64,000 nt of DNA from Physcomitrium patens (lineage: Eukaryota; Streptophyta; Bryopsida; Funariales; Funariaceae): positions 62,001 through 126,000 of the forward strand of contig NC_037255.1 of NCBI RefSeq assembly GCF_000002425.4. Reading direction: 5' to 3'. Shown piece after piece: positions 46,396-60,246 of this stretch. A program made the position numbers and the translations under genes. Every line of letters begins with the position of its first letter. Position 1 is the stretch's first letter. The notes beneath the pieces were generated by a model that ran no database searches, had not been told where the DNA came from, and saw only the letters and a program-made list of their open reading frames with translations.

Positions 46396-48686
46396 TAACA
46401 ACGCCTTTTAGATAATAATGCCATTTTAAAAATGAATCAATAATTTCAAGAAGCTCTTTTTTATCGATCTCATAATTAATCTTGGCTACTGAATTTTTTT
46501 TGGAATAAATAGCTATCAGGTGGAGCTTGTCATCTACTTTCATTTGTGACAAAACAACATCTATAACAAAGTCTAATGCATCTATTTCTATGAAGAATGC
46601 TTTAGAAAAATTGATGCAATACAAATTCGGTGCAAAAATAAATATTATCTTCAAAGCTTCAAAAGATGTTTTAACTTCTTTGCTCTATTCAAATTTGTCT
46701 TTACATGTCAAATGTGTAAAAAAAGCTACAACTTGAGAATTTTTTTTAATGAAGATTCGATAATAATTTGTAAATCTCAAAAATATTTCACATCTCTAAT
46801 TATTTTTGAAACCTTCTAATACATGATAGTTTAGACTTTGTTAGGATCTATTATTAATCCTTCATTAGAAATGATGTATCCTAAGAAAACAACTTGAGTA
46901 GTATAGAATATATACTTTTTCATTACAATATGTAATCTTATATCGTTTAATTTTTGTAACAGAAGACAAATATAAACTTCATGTTTTTTTTTTTTTTTTT
47001 TTTTTTTTTTTTCTTAGAGTAGATTAGAATGTTGTCTAAATAATATACAATAAAATCATCAAGAAAGTCACAAAAAATATCATTCATGAGATGTTAAAAA
47101 GCTATTGAAATATTTATAAATTCAAAAGGCATAACATTATATTTGAAATGTCCATATATAATTCAGAAAGTAGTCCTCTATTCATTTCTTTCTTTAATAT
47201 AGACTAGATTGTATGCTCCTTATAAATCTATTTTTGAATAGATCTTTGCTTGATTGAATTGATTAAGAAATCTTAAAATCAAGCTATTGTATAGATGAAG
47301 ATTTTTTCAAAAAATATAAAATATCTTTAATCAAGAAAACTAAATTTATACATGTAAAAGTTATAGATAGTTATTTTTTATCTTTTAGTAATATTATCTA
47401 TTAGATTTTTTTTTAGATGTAGAAATTAAAGATTATAATAGCATAGTAAAATTTAATGTAATAATATTTCCTTTTAATTTGATTATTTTGTGATTGTATT
47501 GCTTCTTTGGACAATATTGAATAATATGCTTAGCTTCTCTATAATATAAGCATAATTCTTTCTGATGGCATTGAATTTTTTCTTACTCTGTAAAAAGTTT
47601 AAAATGTATTGTATCAATTTGCATTGATTTTGGCCTTATAAATAAGCTTTTGAAAACTTTAGAGCTGCCATCATTATTTGAATTTTTCCTTTTTAGCCAA
47701 GTCTTTGTTCTTGATGCTTTTAAAATAATTGGTTATTGCATGTGATGACTTGAGTAATAAATTATTTTAAAGGTTTTTCTTTTTTCATTGTTAATTAAAA
47801 ATCTTTGGCTTTATCCTTGAATTCATATTCAAATTAATTAATAAGGACTTTTTCATTCCAATCCATGTCACAAGTAAGGTTTTGGAATTCAACAATATAT
47901 ATTGTAGCTCAATGTGATCTTATTGTAAAGATAAGAGCTTGGCCTCTACTACTCTTTCTTGATGTCTTTTTCCAATTATGACTATAATTACTTTTAGGAA
48001 AAAATTTAAATCATAAAAGAGTTGTAAATTCTTTTCCATCAAAGGTGCAAATGAAGAAAAAGCACTTTCTTATAGAAGTGTATATATGAATCCAACTTGA
48101 TTAAGATGCAATATTAGATAGAGCTTAACTTATTATAAATATCTCTAAAATTTTAATCTTGTTCTATCAAATTTCTTGAGCATATTAATTCTTATCCTTG
48201 TCATACTTATAAAAGTAAAATTTTTTAGATTTGATTATAAGATTGATATACTTACTTCTTTCCACTACACAACTACTTAGTATAGATTTTGAATTTCTTC
48301 TATAGGTGTAAGATTAGTATTTTTGTCGTTAGAGCAAATGATGTGTGAAATTTCTATCCTAAGAGTATTGACAAATTTGTAAAGATCTACTATAGGTACA
48401 AATCTATTTTTATTTTTATCGAATATAATATCTATGGTTTTTTTTTTTCTATTTCAAATAACTTAATAAATCTAAAAGTCAAATTATAAGAAGATAATTT
48501 GTAACTTCTAATATCAAGTGAAAAGAGGGTTAATATTTTTTTTTAAAAGAAAAAAACCAGTATTAGAAAACTAAATAATTTATTTAAAGATGAATAATTT
48601 GTAATCTTTAAAATTCAATAATAGAAGTGGAATTATTTTCACTTCTAAAATAAATAAAAATCAATGAATTAACATTCTAATCAAAT

Positions 48687-49225
48687 TGTTAAGGAAATGA
48701 ATCTCAAGGAAAATATTTATATATTCATGTATCATTCAAAAAAAACTAAAAAATCACTCAAAGATGATAATATATTGAATTAAAATCGCTATTTTTTAAA
48801 AAAAGAAGATCAAAGAGTCTTGAAACAAGACTAAAAACTAGAAAAGGCATTGACAAGAATGAAGAAGGCTTTATTCTTACCTCTACATATACTCTCTAAT
48901 TAAGAATTATATGGTAATATTCTATAGGATCTCCAATATGTGTTGAGTTTATTAGATATATATCTTAACTTGTAAGATAAGTTATCTATATGTATACCAC
49001 ATAATTAGCTTGTTCCATAAGTTATCAATATGTGTAATATGTGAAACTTGTTGACCAATTTTTTAACCTATCAATTAATTATAAATATATGTATAGTCAA
49101 AATTATATTTATGAAGCTTTTAAAAAACTTTTTTTAAAGATATTATGAAATTAATCTATATTTATATACTTTTATCTAATCATATAGGTAATTATTAGAA
49201 TAAATATATATATTTGTAACATGAC
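48687..49225 (-). repeat. 5' LTR of the older chromovirus
   Basis: Aligns throughout with the LTR at 56,355-56,915 in the same orientation: 'ttctataggacctccaatatgtgttgac' corresponds to 'ttctataggatctccaatatgtgttgag', followed by matching 'aaggcaagtt' and 'ttgttgacca' blocks. Its HSE-like GAAGCTT block is degenerate. Confidence 0.75.
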
Positions 49226-50199
49226 CTTAGATAATAACTATTTTCAATTCTTATCTCAAACAAGCAACCTCATCAAAAGACCATACGATCATTTGGATCT
49301 CCTATAAATTTCACATATGATTGCATCAATACTAAAAGTTCCTATCAATATTCAATATTTAAGTTATCCAACATTGCACTTTTGACTTGATCCACCTCAA
49401 GGCTTTTGGAAACCTCGAATATCACAACCTTCATTATAATTCTATTATATTATTAATCAAGATTTCAAAATTAATCTTTTAATAGGAGCACAATCTTACA
49501 CCTATTTCGCAAGGCATACTACTACCACCTACATCGCATTTATATATCACAATCCATCTTAATTATATAATCTAAGAAGTAGATTGTACTAGCAAATATC
49601 CGAATATAAAAGAGTAACTTATACATCATCTCATAAACTTAATTCATTTTAATCCAACTACTACAATATGAGACATCACAAGCCACAAGAATTCAGATTT
49701 TTCAATGTATTTCTTGTATTCTAAAAAAAAATTAAGCTTACACATATTAGTTGATAAAAGACTAATGAAAGATTTTCAAAGCATAATTTGGATTGATTCT
49801 TAAATGTATATTAGAAATTGGATGTCAAAATTTCCATCTCATATTGAAATAATTATCTTATTTCCAAAAGCCAGTCAAATTTATAATAAGTGTCCAATCT
49901 CCTTCACTGCATTATATATCTATTTCTTCTAAACTTGAAAAAATACCAATTTTGAGACCAATAAAAAATATTATGCATTTGTCAAAAAGATTACAATATG
50001 CCACCATAAAAGGTTTTATAACCATTATCATCATTACTTATATAGAAAGTTTATCAATAATAGTATAGCAATGATTGCATTATCGTGTTGTGGTTTGGCT
50101 ACTATATAAAAATATTATTTTTATATGTTTGATATATGATTTACTAAGTAACATGATAAGAGTCATATTTATGAATTTTAATTGGATGTAGAATAGAAT
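49226..50199. other. AT-rich sequence between retroelements
   Basis: No coding similarity was seen. The segment is neither part of the LTR to its left nor clearly part of the family C LTR to its right. It may be decayed retroelement untranslated sequence. Confidence 0.35.
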
Positions 50200-51640
50200 T
50201 AAATTAATACTTTAAAAGAAGGTTATTTTAAAAGTCTATTATTAGAATTTATATAACTTTATTTTTTTTTTTATAATGACTTTTGAAGTTGATCTTATTA
50301 GTAGTTATTTTTAAATATTTAGAGTCACCCTTGTTAGACATTGGTGACTCTTAAAGTTTTATTTTGATTCTTTGATTTGATATTTAGGGCATATATTATA
50401 TAGATCTTATAAAAAAAAAGATTGGAGAGGGATTTTGATAGAAAAAAGAAAAAATAGGGCATCCATATGGATGAATGGAGATAGATGATGAAAATCTCTA
50501 TTTCTATTGGCTAAAAATCATGCCCAATGGACTTCAAGGAGGCTGTCTGAGACCTTATTAGGGATTAGGGTTATTCTTCCAAAGTCATTCAAACTTTAGA
50601 AGCTAGGGTCGATAAGTTTAGATTTTTGTCTATGATTTTTGTGAAAATTTTGTGTGATTTGGAGTTTATATGAAAGAGATATGGGCGCTCAAAGTTAAGG
50701 TGTTGATTTTGTACCTACTGTCACTCTTTTAAACATAACACAGGCATACAAAAAGCAATAAAGTATCTGTAACTAAGATTGAAGATAACATTTTTTTGGC
50801 TATACTTTTGGCAAATATTTGATGGATTTTAAGTTGAAATAAAGGAGATATTGGAGGTTGAAATCAATACTTATAAATCTAAGGGTAGTAAGTGACCCTT
50901 AGAAAGCTCAAATTATAATAAAACCATTCAAAACATTTTTTTATAATTATCTTTTCTAATCAACTGTTGGAATAAAAAGTTATTGTGCCAAATTCTTTAT
51001 GTAAATATAACTAAGCCTAGTGATGCTACCAATATAAGATTCTAAAAGATCATGAATATCTACTACTAAGCAACTTTAAAATTAAAATATCTCATATGCT
51101 TCAAAGACATTGTAGATTTTTGCTACTATAGTGAAATCTTATAAGAAAAGAAAGTCATTTGGCAGTAAATATTTATCAAAAGAAAGTAATGATATTCTCT
51201 CCAAATTAGTGTGTCAAGGTGGTGGTTAATTTATTTTCAATATGGTGGTTGCTGGAGCCAACTTGCTAATATTTGGAATGTATAGTAGTACTATGTGTGG
51301 TTGTAAGAGTGAATATATGCATTCTATGATTGATTGCACAATATTAAAGATGTTATCTTTGAATAGAAAACTGGCAATTTATGTTATAATCAAGGTTAAG
51401 AGTTAATTGCAAAGATAGTCAATGTAATTTATAGTATTTAGTATCAAAGCAAGAATAGATGCTATTGTATCGCGTGATTTACAATCTAGAAATATATTAG
51501 GTACCTAGTTGTAGAAAGCTTAGTTTTGGCTTAAATATGATGTCTTAGCTTTCAAAATCTCTAATCTCAGAACTACAAAGAAGCGACAAAGAAGGATTGA
51601 AAGTAGAATGTTATCTTACCTAGATGTTGTTTCTTTTATA
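50200..51640 (+). mobile_element. Family C LTR with primer-binding site, truncated
   Basis: About 50,200-51,430 is read as an LTR in plus orientation because its middle part matches the inverted copy at 45,860-46,110, and it is followed at 51,436-51,450 by TTAGTATCAAAGCAAG, close to the TGGTATCAGAGC primer site. A short leader follows to about 51,640, where the oppositely oriented chromovirus begins. No internal genes of family C remain. Both ends are approximate. Confidence 0.5.
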
Positions 51641-54600
51641 AAGAAGGTTTTCATCTTGATTTTGATGGATGTCGTCGATAAAAAGCCTCCACCGCCTTTG
51701 CTGCATTTATAAGATTCTTTATTGGCTACCATGTGCATTCACTAATACCATATCCGTGCCAATGGACAAGATATTCCAATTTATTTTGGTGTCACCTTGA
51801 ATCTAAGACTTCTTCTACTTCAAACTCTTCATTATTGTTCACTTCTAAAAGAGCAGGTGGAGCTTGTCATCTTCTTGGTATGTCCACTCTCTTGTATAGT
51901 TCAAGAAGAGACATGTGGAATACTGGATGGATTTTCATTGACTCCGATAGATGTAAACGATATGCAACTAGATTGATTTGTGCAGAAATAGAAAATGGTC
52001 CCAACCTTCGATAGTCCAACTTGTCACGAGGACAAGTGGTCTTGATATTACGATGAAGTAGCCATACCTTATCACCCAAGTGGAATGGTGGTTGTTCCTT
52101 TCAATAGACATCCGCATTAACTTTTTGTTGTTCTTGAGCTTCTTTTAACTACGCCTTCATTGTTGCATATAGCTTTGACAAATGAATTGCCAAATCTTTC
52201 ACAGTAGGATTATCAACTTTGAAAAAATCAAAAGTATCAAGTTATGGATGATAACCATAATTAGCAAAGAAAGGTGTTTGTTTTGTAGAAGAATATATTG
52301 TATTATTGTAAGCAAACTCTACCAATGGCAAAAGAGTTGTCCAATCATCTTGTTGGTAGTTAATGATACATCTTAAATATTGCTCCAAAACTTGATTAAC
52401 ACACTCCGTTTGTCCATCAGTTTGAGGATGGAATATTGAAGATAGTTTTATATCCACTTTTCGAATCTTAAAAAGAATCTGCTAAAATCTTGATACAAAT
52501 TGAGTTTCCATATTTGATATAATATCCTTGGGTAATCCATGATAGCGATAGATATTGTCAAGAAAGAGATTAGTTATTTCTTCACCTATGATAGATTTTG
52601 TACATGGTACAAAATGTGCCATCTTGGTAAAACAATCTACTATCACGAATATAGAGTCATAAGACCCTGAGATTGGAAGATCCGTGATGAAGTCCATAGA
52701 AACAAAAGACCATGGTTGTTCTGGAATGGGTAATGGCTGAAGAAGTCCAAAAGGTCAATGACGAGGAGTTTTTGATCTTAAGCAAACGTCACATGATTGT
52801 ACAAAATCTTTGACTGCCTTACATATTTGAGGCCACTAAAAATCCCTAGATATCAGCTCTAAAGTCTTATTATATCCAAAATATCATACTGTTGGAAAGT
52901 CGTGACGAGCTTGAAAAACACGTAAACGTGCTTCTCCTTCTGGAACATAGGGGCGTCATTCACAATAGAGTAGGTTGTTCTTGAATTCAAATTTAGAGAG
53001 ATCATGAGATTTAAAAGAATTATTCTTGATATCATGAACAAGAGAGTCTGAAGACATACTTAACTGGACTTGCTTAAGAAAAGTTAAATCAACAATAAAT
53101 GTTGATTTTATTTCTCGAAGATGAAATTGCTCCAACTTCAAGAGAACCGTTCTTTGTTGCTCAAAAGCTACATCTCCTTTTTTTGGTACAAGATAAGAAC
53201 GTCTAGACAAGGCATCAGACAAACCTTATTTTTTTCTTGGCCTATAAGTGATGATGAACTCGAATCTTGATAAAGACATGCTCGAATGAGCTTGACGATG
53301 ATTTAATACGTGTGCTGACATAAAATATTCGAGGTTCTTGTGATCCATATACACAGTGACTGGACTAGAAGCACCTTCTAGATAATGATGCCATTCTTGA
53401 AAAGAATCCACAATTGTAAGAAGTTCTTTGTCGTGGATCTCATAATGGATTTTTGCTGCTGAGAATTTTCTTGAATGAAAGGCTACTAGATGAAGTTTAT
53501 CATCTGTTCCCATTTGTGATAAAACCGCACCCAGAGCAAAGTCTAATGCATCTGTTTCCACAAAGAATGCTTTGAAAAAATCAACACAATACAAGATTGG
53601 TGCAGAAACAAACGATGTCTTCAAAGATTCAAAAACAACTTCCGTTTCTTGATTCCATTGAAGTTTGTCTTTACAAGTCAAACGTGTAAGTGGAGATGCA
53701 ACCTGAGAGAAGTCTTTGATGAAGATCCGATAGTAGTTGATAAATCCCAAAAAACATTGGACATCTCTTACCGTTTTTGAGATCTTCCAATCCATAATAG
53801 TTTGAACTTTCTTAGGATCCATCATAAGTCCATCATTTGAAATGATGTAACCTAAGAAATTAACTTGAGTAGTGTGAGATCTCACTTTTCTATCTTGGTA
53901 TAGAGTCTTGTATCTCTTAATTTTTGTAATACACGGCGAACATGAAGTTCATGTTCTTCTGGATTCTTAGAATAGATCAAAATGTCGTCTAGATAACAGA
54001 CCACAAAATCGTCCAAAAACTCTCAAAAAATATCTTTCATTAAATGTTGAAAAGTTGCTGGTGTATTTGTAAGTCCAAAAGGTATGACGTTGTATTCAAA
54101 ATGTCCATACCTAATTCGAAATGCAATCTTCCATTCATCTCCTTCTTTGATGTGTACTAGATTGTATGCTTCTCGAAGATCTATTTTTGTATAGATCTAA
54201 GCTTGATTCAGCTAATCAAGAAGTCTAGATATTAAAGGCAGTGGATATCTGTTCTTGATGGTAATCTTATTGAGTCCTCGATAATCAATACACATCCGCA
54301 ATGATCTATTTTTTTTCTTCACAAATAGAATTGGAGCTCCTGCAGGAACATTAGAATGGCGTATGAAATTCTTGGCAAGATTTTCTTCAATATACTCCTT
54401 GAGTTCAGTCAACTCATTTTGTGATAAATTTTAAATTGGTCCGAATGGTGGTTGTGCTCCTTCTTGAAGGTCAATTGAGCAATCATAGGGACAATGTTCA
54501 GGGAGTGTATCTACATTCTTTTTTTTGAATACATCTTGAAATTCTTGATATTGGCTTGGAATACTACTTGAAGTCTTTCCACCAGTAGGAATAGGTGTGG

Positions 54601-56219
54601 CATAAATAATATATGGTGATTCTTTTCTAGTAGCATGCAAGAAAGCTTTTGCACCTATAAATATGGATTTAATTGAACTGGACTTGTGACTCTCTACTTG
54701 ATTAACTACACTATTAGTTATACTTTTAGAGAAAGTAAGAGTTCGGGAAATCCAATCTATTTGAGGGTTGTATTATTCTAACTACGATAAATCTAAAATG
54801 ACTAAATTAGAGGGAGATCTAATGATATTAAATACTACAAAACTATTATGACCATTGATTATTACTTCTATAGAAAGGGTTTCGTGAGTAATATCCCTAG
54901 AAGACAATGGACGACCATTTATGACTTCTACATGAACAGGTTTAGTTTTCTTTATTAAAGATATGCTATGTCTTTTAGTAATTTCTTCATCTAAAAAACA
55001 CGTTGAAGCTCCTGAATCTAACAAGGCAAAGACTTTGTAATGTTTGGGTCCTAAAATAATATTTAATATAAAACAAGGAGAGGGCTCTGAAGAGAGAATA
55101 GGACCTTTACTAGATGTTGTGCAAGGTTCTAGCCGCACGGTCCCTATTGTAGCTGGACAAACTCGTTTTCTGACATATTGTCTTCTTTCATACCCATACT
55201 CCTCATTTTATGATTACGTCATTTCTTTGGATAATGTTGAGCAGTATGCTTTGGTTCTCCACAATATAAACATAATCCTTCTTGATGACGAGGAGTCTTT
55301 TCTTGCTCAGTAAGAGGTTTGAAATGTACTACATCAATTTGCATATCCTCTACTTTTAAATGTATGTGTTAAAGAGATGTTGGTGTTGCCATTGAATTAT
55401 AGTAACGTTGAGGTCGATTCTCAAATCGAAATTCAAAAAGGCGATTGTCACACTTCATAGCAAAGTCAATTGCTTGACTCAATGTTTGAGGATCAGGTAA
55501 GTTGAGCATTAATTTTTTTACCTCATATTATAATCTATAGAGAAATTGGTTAATGAGTGCAGCATCATCCCACTTGATATCACTTGCAAGTTGTCAAAAT
55601 TGTGAAGCCTACAACGTTACTGATCAATTGCCTTGTCCTAAAATACTAATCTTATTGGTTGCAACACGAATTACATCATGTTCTCCATACATAGATCAAA
55701 ACTCCACCAAAAAAGCCTCTAGATTATTCAATATTGAATCTCGTTGTTCAAGAAAAGATGAAAATCACGATAATACTGAATCTGAAAGAAGCGTACCGAT
55801 GAATCTAACTTGTGATCTTGGAGTTGGATAGCTTTGGGGTTGAAGTTCAATCACAAGTTGCACTTGATTGATAAATCCTCGAAACTTGGATCTGGTGCCA
55901 TCAAACTTCTCGGGTAGGATAATTCTTGGTTCTCTAACATTGGAAGGGCATTCCACTATAGGAGAAAGGATATAGTTTGGTTCAGATGTTGAAGCAGCTC
56001 CAACCATTTCTATATCTTCACTTCTTGCCAATCTTGTTGCTCCTTATGGTGGTAAATTGAGTTGATGCATCGCAAGCATTAACTCCCTCAATTGCTCTTA
56101 CATTTGTACCATTGCACTCTTCATTTCAACAAGTTCTGCCATGATAACACTTAGAAGAGAGAAGATGTCTAATATCGCTCAAGACAAATAGAAGAGAAGA
56201 CGTGGGAACAAAGAAAATA

Positions 56220-56310
56220 CTAAAAACAATATCAGTTTAGAAGAGGGTAATCCGCAACTTCTAATATGCTTATATCTTATCAAGAAAAAGGGGTAATCCA
56301 CTCTTAATCA
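56220..56310 (-). other. Leader motif shared with the 22-28 kb chromovirus
   Basis: One unit with the same paired motifs as the tandem leader of the 22 kb element: GCGGATTACCCTCTTCTAAAC and GTGGATTACCCC on the element strand, followed by the primer-binding site at 56,323-56,333. Confidence 0.7.
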
Positions 56311-56322
56311 AGATTAGACAAA

Positions 56323-56333
56323 GCTCTGATATT
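56323..56333 (-). other. Primer-binding site, initiator tRNA-Met type
   Basis: AATATCAGAGC on the element strand, matching ten bases of the common TGGTATCAGAGC type, about 22 bases from the inferred LTR edge. Confidence 0.65.
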
Positions 56334-56354
56334 GTAGGTGTACTCTTGTCAATC

Positions 56355-56915
56355 TATCAAGGACAAGAATTCGATGAAAAATCATTTCAGCCAAGTGAGC
56401 CTTCACTCAAAGAAAAGTAATAAAATATAAATAAATAAGTATGTATATTGAAAGAAAAACTAGAATTGCTATTGCCAAAAAACAAGAAAACTAGAGACCC
56501 TTGAAACTAGACTGGAAGCAAGAAAGGACTTGACAAGAGTGAAGAAAGCTTCACTCTTGTCTCTATATATACTACCTAACTAGGGGCTATGTGGCGACGT
56601 TCTATAGGACCTCCAATATGTGTTGACTTTGTAGGACACATGCCTTGACTTATAAGGCAAGTTTTTTTATGTGTGGGCCATATAGTTAGATTGATCTTCA
56701 AGCTAACAACATGTGTGGCACATGGCCAAGTTGTTGACCACGTTTCTAATCCAAAAAGTCAATTAAAGACACCTATGAAGTCAAAGCAGCATCTAAGAAG
56801 CTTTTAGGAAGCTTCCATATTAAATACTATAGAATTAACTTTTTTTAACCTACTTTTACTTACTTCTATCTATTTGTATATGTAATTACTAGCTTATATG
56901 AGTATGTCCGTGATA
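56355..56915 (-). repeat. 5' LTR of the 51.6-56.9 kb chromovirus
   Basis: 561 bp. Its ends on the element strand, TATCACGGACAT and GTCCTTGATA, mirror the GTCCGTGACA end of the 22 kb element. It includes a TATA-like 'tatatatagaga' (element strand) and a GAAGCTTC dyad at 56,808-56,815. Homologous copies are at 48,687-49,225 and 21,484-22,020. Confidence 0.8.
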
Positions 56916-56949
56916 GGTAGCTTGGATGAGATTCTTACAAACAATGGAA

Positions 56950-58316
56950 ATAAATTCTATAACACCTTCATAGACATATTGGCAATCCACTTGTGCACCA
57001 AACACATAACCACTTTATTTTATCATGTACAGTACAATGAATTAATGTAAAGATTTAATTGTATGCTTTGTACATTAATTGAGAAGAATATCCCATACAA
57101 TGATTATTGGCATATAATATTGCTAGCAATAATCTTTGTATACCAAACAAGCATCTACTCCAATATCAATGTGTCTCATTTTGAATTAATTTATGATTGC
57201 AAATCAAAGTTATTTATGATGCTTGTAAGTAATGCAACACTAATAGAACACCTTATGGATTTTAACCAATATGAGAATTCTATAATAGTCTACCATGCAT
57301 ATCTTATTATATATATATATATATGATATTATTGCTAAAGTCCAAATTATATAGAGGGAAGGATATTATAAATAGATGTATTACACTTGTAAGTTCATTA
57401 TAGGTGATTTGATTGCATACCATAAAAAAATTCAATGTAAAAATGGAAGAAGTTTAGGGCCAAATTTATTGTCCCATATAAGATTTTTATATTTGATGAT
57501 GAGCAACATTATTGCCAACATATACTTGTAGACTATTGTCATATAACATAACTAATATGTAGAAAGGATGGAGAAATTATTATATTATATAAGATCTTAC
57601 TTCAAATATTGTAGCAAATTATCTTAGAAAATAGACAATAATCCAAAAGAAAATAAAATTAAAGGTGTAAATGCTATCTTTTTACAAAGTAGGCTCCTAC
57701 TTATTTTGTAAGATAATAAATAAGGAAAAATAAGATAGATTAGAAAAATAAAGAAAATGAGCATATATAAGAAAAAATTAGGATTTTATTTTAATAAAAT
57801 TTAACTCAAAAAGACAAAATTTGATACCCAAAGAGGACCAGTTATCAACTTGGATTAAAATCAGACCCTAAGGTACAAAACCAAGTATCTATGGCAACTT
57901 GGAGGTTCTTTTGCAAATTAGAGAGTGGAATTTAAAACCAGAGCTGATAAGATTTCTTTAGGCATTAAATTTAAGTGATTTAAGTATATAATGACTATGT
58001 AAGAGCTTTACAAAGTTACAATTTTTTTGAGTGACTCTAGAATTTGTGAAATAAAAATGGTCTAATATTTTGGAAATTTTTGTAAATTTGGTAGTAGATC
58101 TATAGTTCAAATTTCAAAGACTTATAAAAATAGTTGTTTGAAATATATGTTGTAAGTTTCAGCTTAATCGAATAGCTAAATTGAAGGTTATTAAATTTCA
58201 AGTAGGTTGAGGGCTTAAACATTGGACTTTAAGGAGTGGTTAGGATTTCTAAGATCTTTAGTAGTCTATTAGTTGGATTGGAGTGAAATTTATATATAAA
58301 AATAATAGACTTGATT

Positions 58317-58353
<37 letters not shown>

Positions 58354-58534
58354 TTTTTAGAAAAATTGAATAGTGTGAGAAGGAGATATTGGTACTAGAA
58401 GACCAACATCAAGGTTGAAGAAAGAGGTTGGCTAACATCTAATTAGACTTTAATTTTCTTCAAATTGTATGCTTCTTGTAAACTTAGTTGTTAAAAAGTA
58501 TGTAAAATTTTAAGCAAGATGAATAATTTAATCA

Positions 58535-58566
<32 letters not shown>

Positions 58567-59065
58567 TTTTTAAATTATGCTATGATTAATTATAGTTGAT
58601 TAGACTTTGATTGAGGTTTGGTTTAGAATTAGGATTGGATTAGGATTTAAAATTTGGTTAGACTTTAGGGTTGGACTAGGATTTAGAATTTGGTTAGGAA
58701 TTGATTAGGATTTAAGATTCGACCCATAATTTTATTGAAGTCCATTAGGGTTCCAATTAGGATTAAATTAGGACTTAGTTGAGATTTATTTAAGACATAT
58801 TTGTGATTATTTTAATATTTCTTTAGGATTTCTTAAAGATTCTTTTAAGATTTATTGTAGATTACTTTTGAATTTTTTTAAGATTTTGTATTATTTCTTT
58901 TGTAATTTCTTTAATATTTCTTTTAAATTTTATTAAAGCTTGTTTAGCATTATTAAGGTTTAATTAGAGTTATTTAATATTCTATTAGAGTTAAAATTTT
59001 GTTGTTGTAATTTCCATTCTATCTTCCACAGCCAAGTGCTCGGTGTGTTTTCAAGCAAAGTTCAC
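56950..59065 (+). mobile_element. Family B fragment: integrase tail and LTR, plus strand
   Basis: 57,063-57,300 encodes a decayed Gypsy integrase tail on the plus strand (WHIILLAIIFVYQTSIYSNINVSHFELIYD, where family members read ...AYRTS...SPFELIYG). After about 370 bases an LTR-like unit spans about 57,667-59,065, homologous to 42,907-44,195. TA arrays occur at about 58,319-58,350 and 58,537-58,562. It could be the 3' end of the element whose 5' end is at 42.9 kb, split by later insertions, or a separate copy. Broken and old. Confidence 0.55.
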
Positions 59066-59449
59066 GTAATCTGACTATGCCTTGATATCAAACCTATTTA
59101 ATTTATGGTTCTTATGTTTGACTTCATGTACTATAATTTACAAGCTAATCTAACTCACATCAACCTAATTGGTTGTAATATAGACTATATGCCAAAAAAA
59201 TACACAAATGTGTAGTCATGCCTCAAAATCCTATAAGGAGAAGAAGAGGTAGATAGCCCTACATATGTAGGAATAAGAACCCATTATGATGCTAATTTTG
59301 TGTCAATCAGTCATGGCAAAGTAATGTCTACATTATAGGATTTTCTTATATTCATTGATCTATCAATTTCAATATAAATAGTTATGTATCTTGCTATAGC
59401 AACAAGTATTTGGGTTTCAACTTACAATCCATATATAACACAATATCTA

Positions 59450-59640
59450 AGAGTATAGAGGTTTTCCATCTCAAGTCATTGCACACATTCATTTCATTAG
59501 CAATAACCATGCCTAGCATCTCCCATAATTACGTTTGGAATTTTTTCGATCTATTGTGTAACATTGCATCATACACGGTCTTCCATCACTTTTGAAGATG
59601 CATATGATTAAAGACGTTCCGATTCTTAGCTCTACAGTGG
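59450..59640 (+). repeat. Dispersed repeat, copy 2
   Basis: Direct-orientation partner of 42,400-42,600; see there for the shared text. It follows the family B LTR by about 390 bases. Confidence 0.65.
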
Positions 59641-60045
59641 CAAGACAAAATCTTTGCACCTACTCTATGTCACCTTCATTTGCTTCTATTATATTGCCAA
59701 TTATATTGCCACAAGTACAAGCCCTCCCAATTGTTTGCTGCAATGAATAACTTCACATTATTTATATTAGTCTCAGTTCTGCCCCATCCTGCCCGTGAAC
59801 ACCTAAGACATAAAAGTATTTGTTACCATGCTTAGATAAGACATAGAAACATGTTGCACCATTAAAAGAGAATCATTTACTTGGTAATAAAAAATAAATA
59901 AAAAAGAAAAAAGAAAAGTACCTATTAAGTGTCAAGCAACTGTTCTCAACTCAATCCACTGCTCCTTTTGGTCCTCCTGACTTTTCCTACCACATTTTCT
60001 TAAACATTAATTCTCCAACTCGAGAAACACATTCTCGGTTAGATT

Positions 60046-60091
<46 letters not shown>

Positions 60092-60208
60092 TCATACACA
60101 AACATTTTATTTTCTTCGAAAACGGGTAAACCGACCTTGCTGATCAATGAAACAATTGGAATAGTATCAGAACATGTTGAATAAGCCGATTAGCGAATCA
60201 GCTGGGTG

Positions 60209-60246
<38 letters not shown>

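Larger units (their letters stand above)
44830..49225 (-). mobile_element. Old chromovirus fossil of the 56 kb family, interrupted
   Basis: Minus-strand element closely parallel to the one at 51.6-56.9 kb. Present are the start of the integrase region (44,830-44,960), RNase H in two parts (44,975-45,118 and 46,396-46,654), reverse transcriptase (about 46,850-47,300), decayed protease/gag (47,400-48,450), a primer-binding match near 48,505-48,520 and the 5' LTR at about 48,687-49,225. Most of the integrase, the chromodomain and the 3' LTR are absent. An insertion of about 1.28 kb splits RNase H. It carries many breaks (well over ten) and is among the oldest elements in the window. Confidence 0.78.
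51640..56915 (-). mobile_element. Ty3/Gypsy chromovirus fossil lacking its 3' LTR
   Basis: Minus-strand element with 5' LTR (56,355-56,915), primer-binding site, leader, gag (about 55,400-56,100), zinc-knuckle region near 55,260, protease (ALLDSGASTCFLDEEI at about 55,030), reverse transcriptase (54,412 to about 53,930), RNase H (to 53,300), integrase (53,222 to about 51,870, with [13 protein letters not shown]) and a C-terminal chromodomain (about 51,660-51,840). The 3' untranslated part and 3' LTR are missing at the contact with the family C LTR. It has more than ten breaks. It is related to, but distinct from, the element at 22-28 kb and younger than its relative at 44.8-49.2 kb. Confidence 0.9.
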
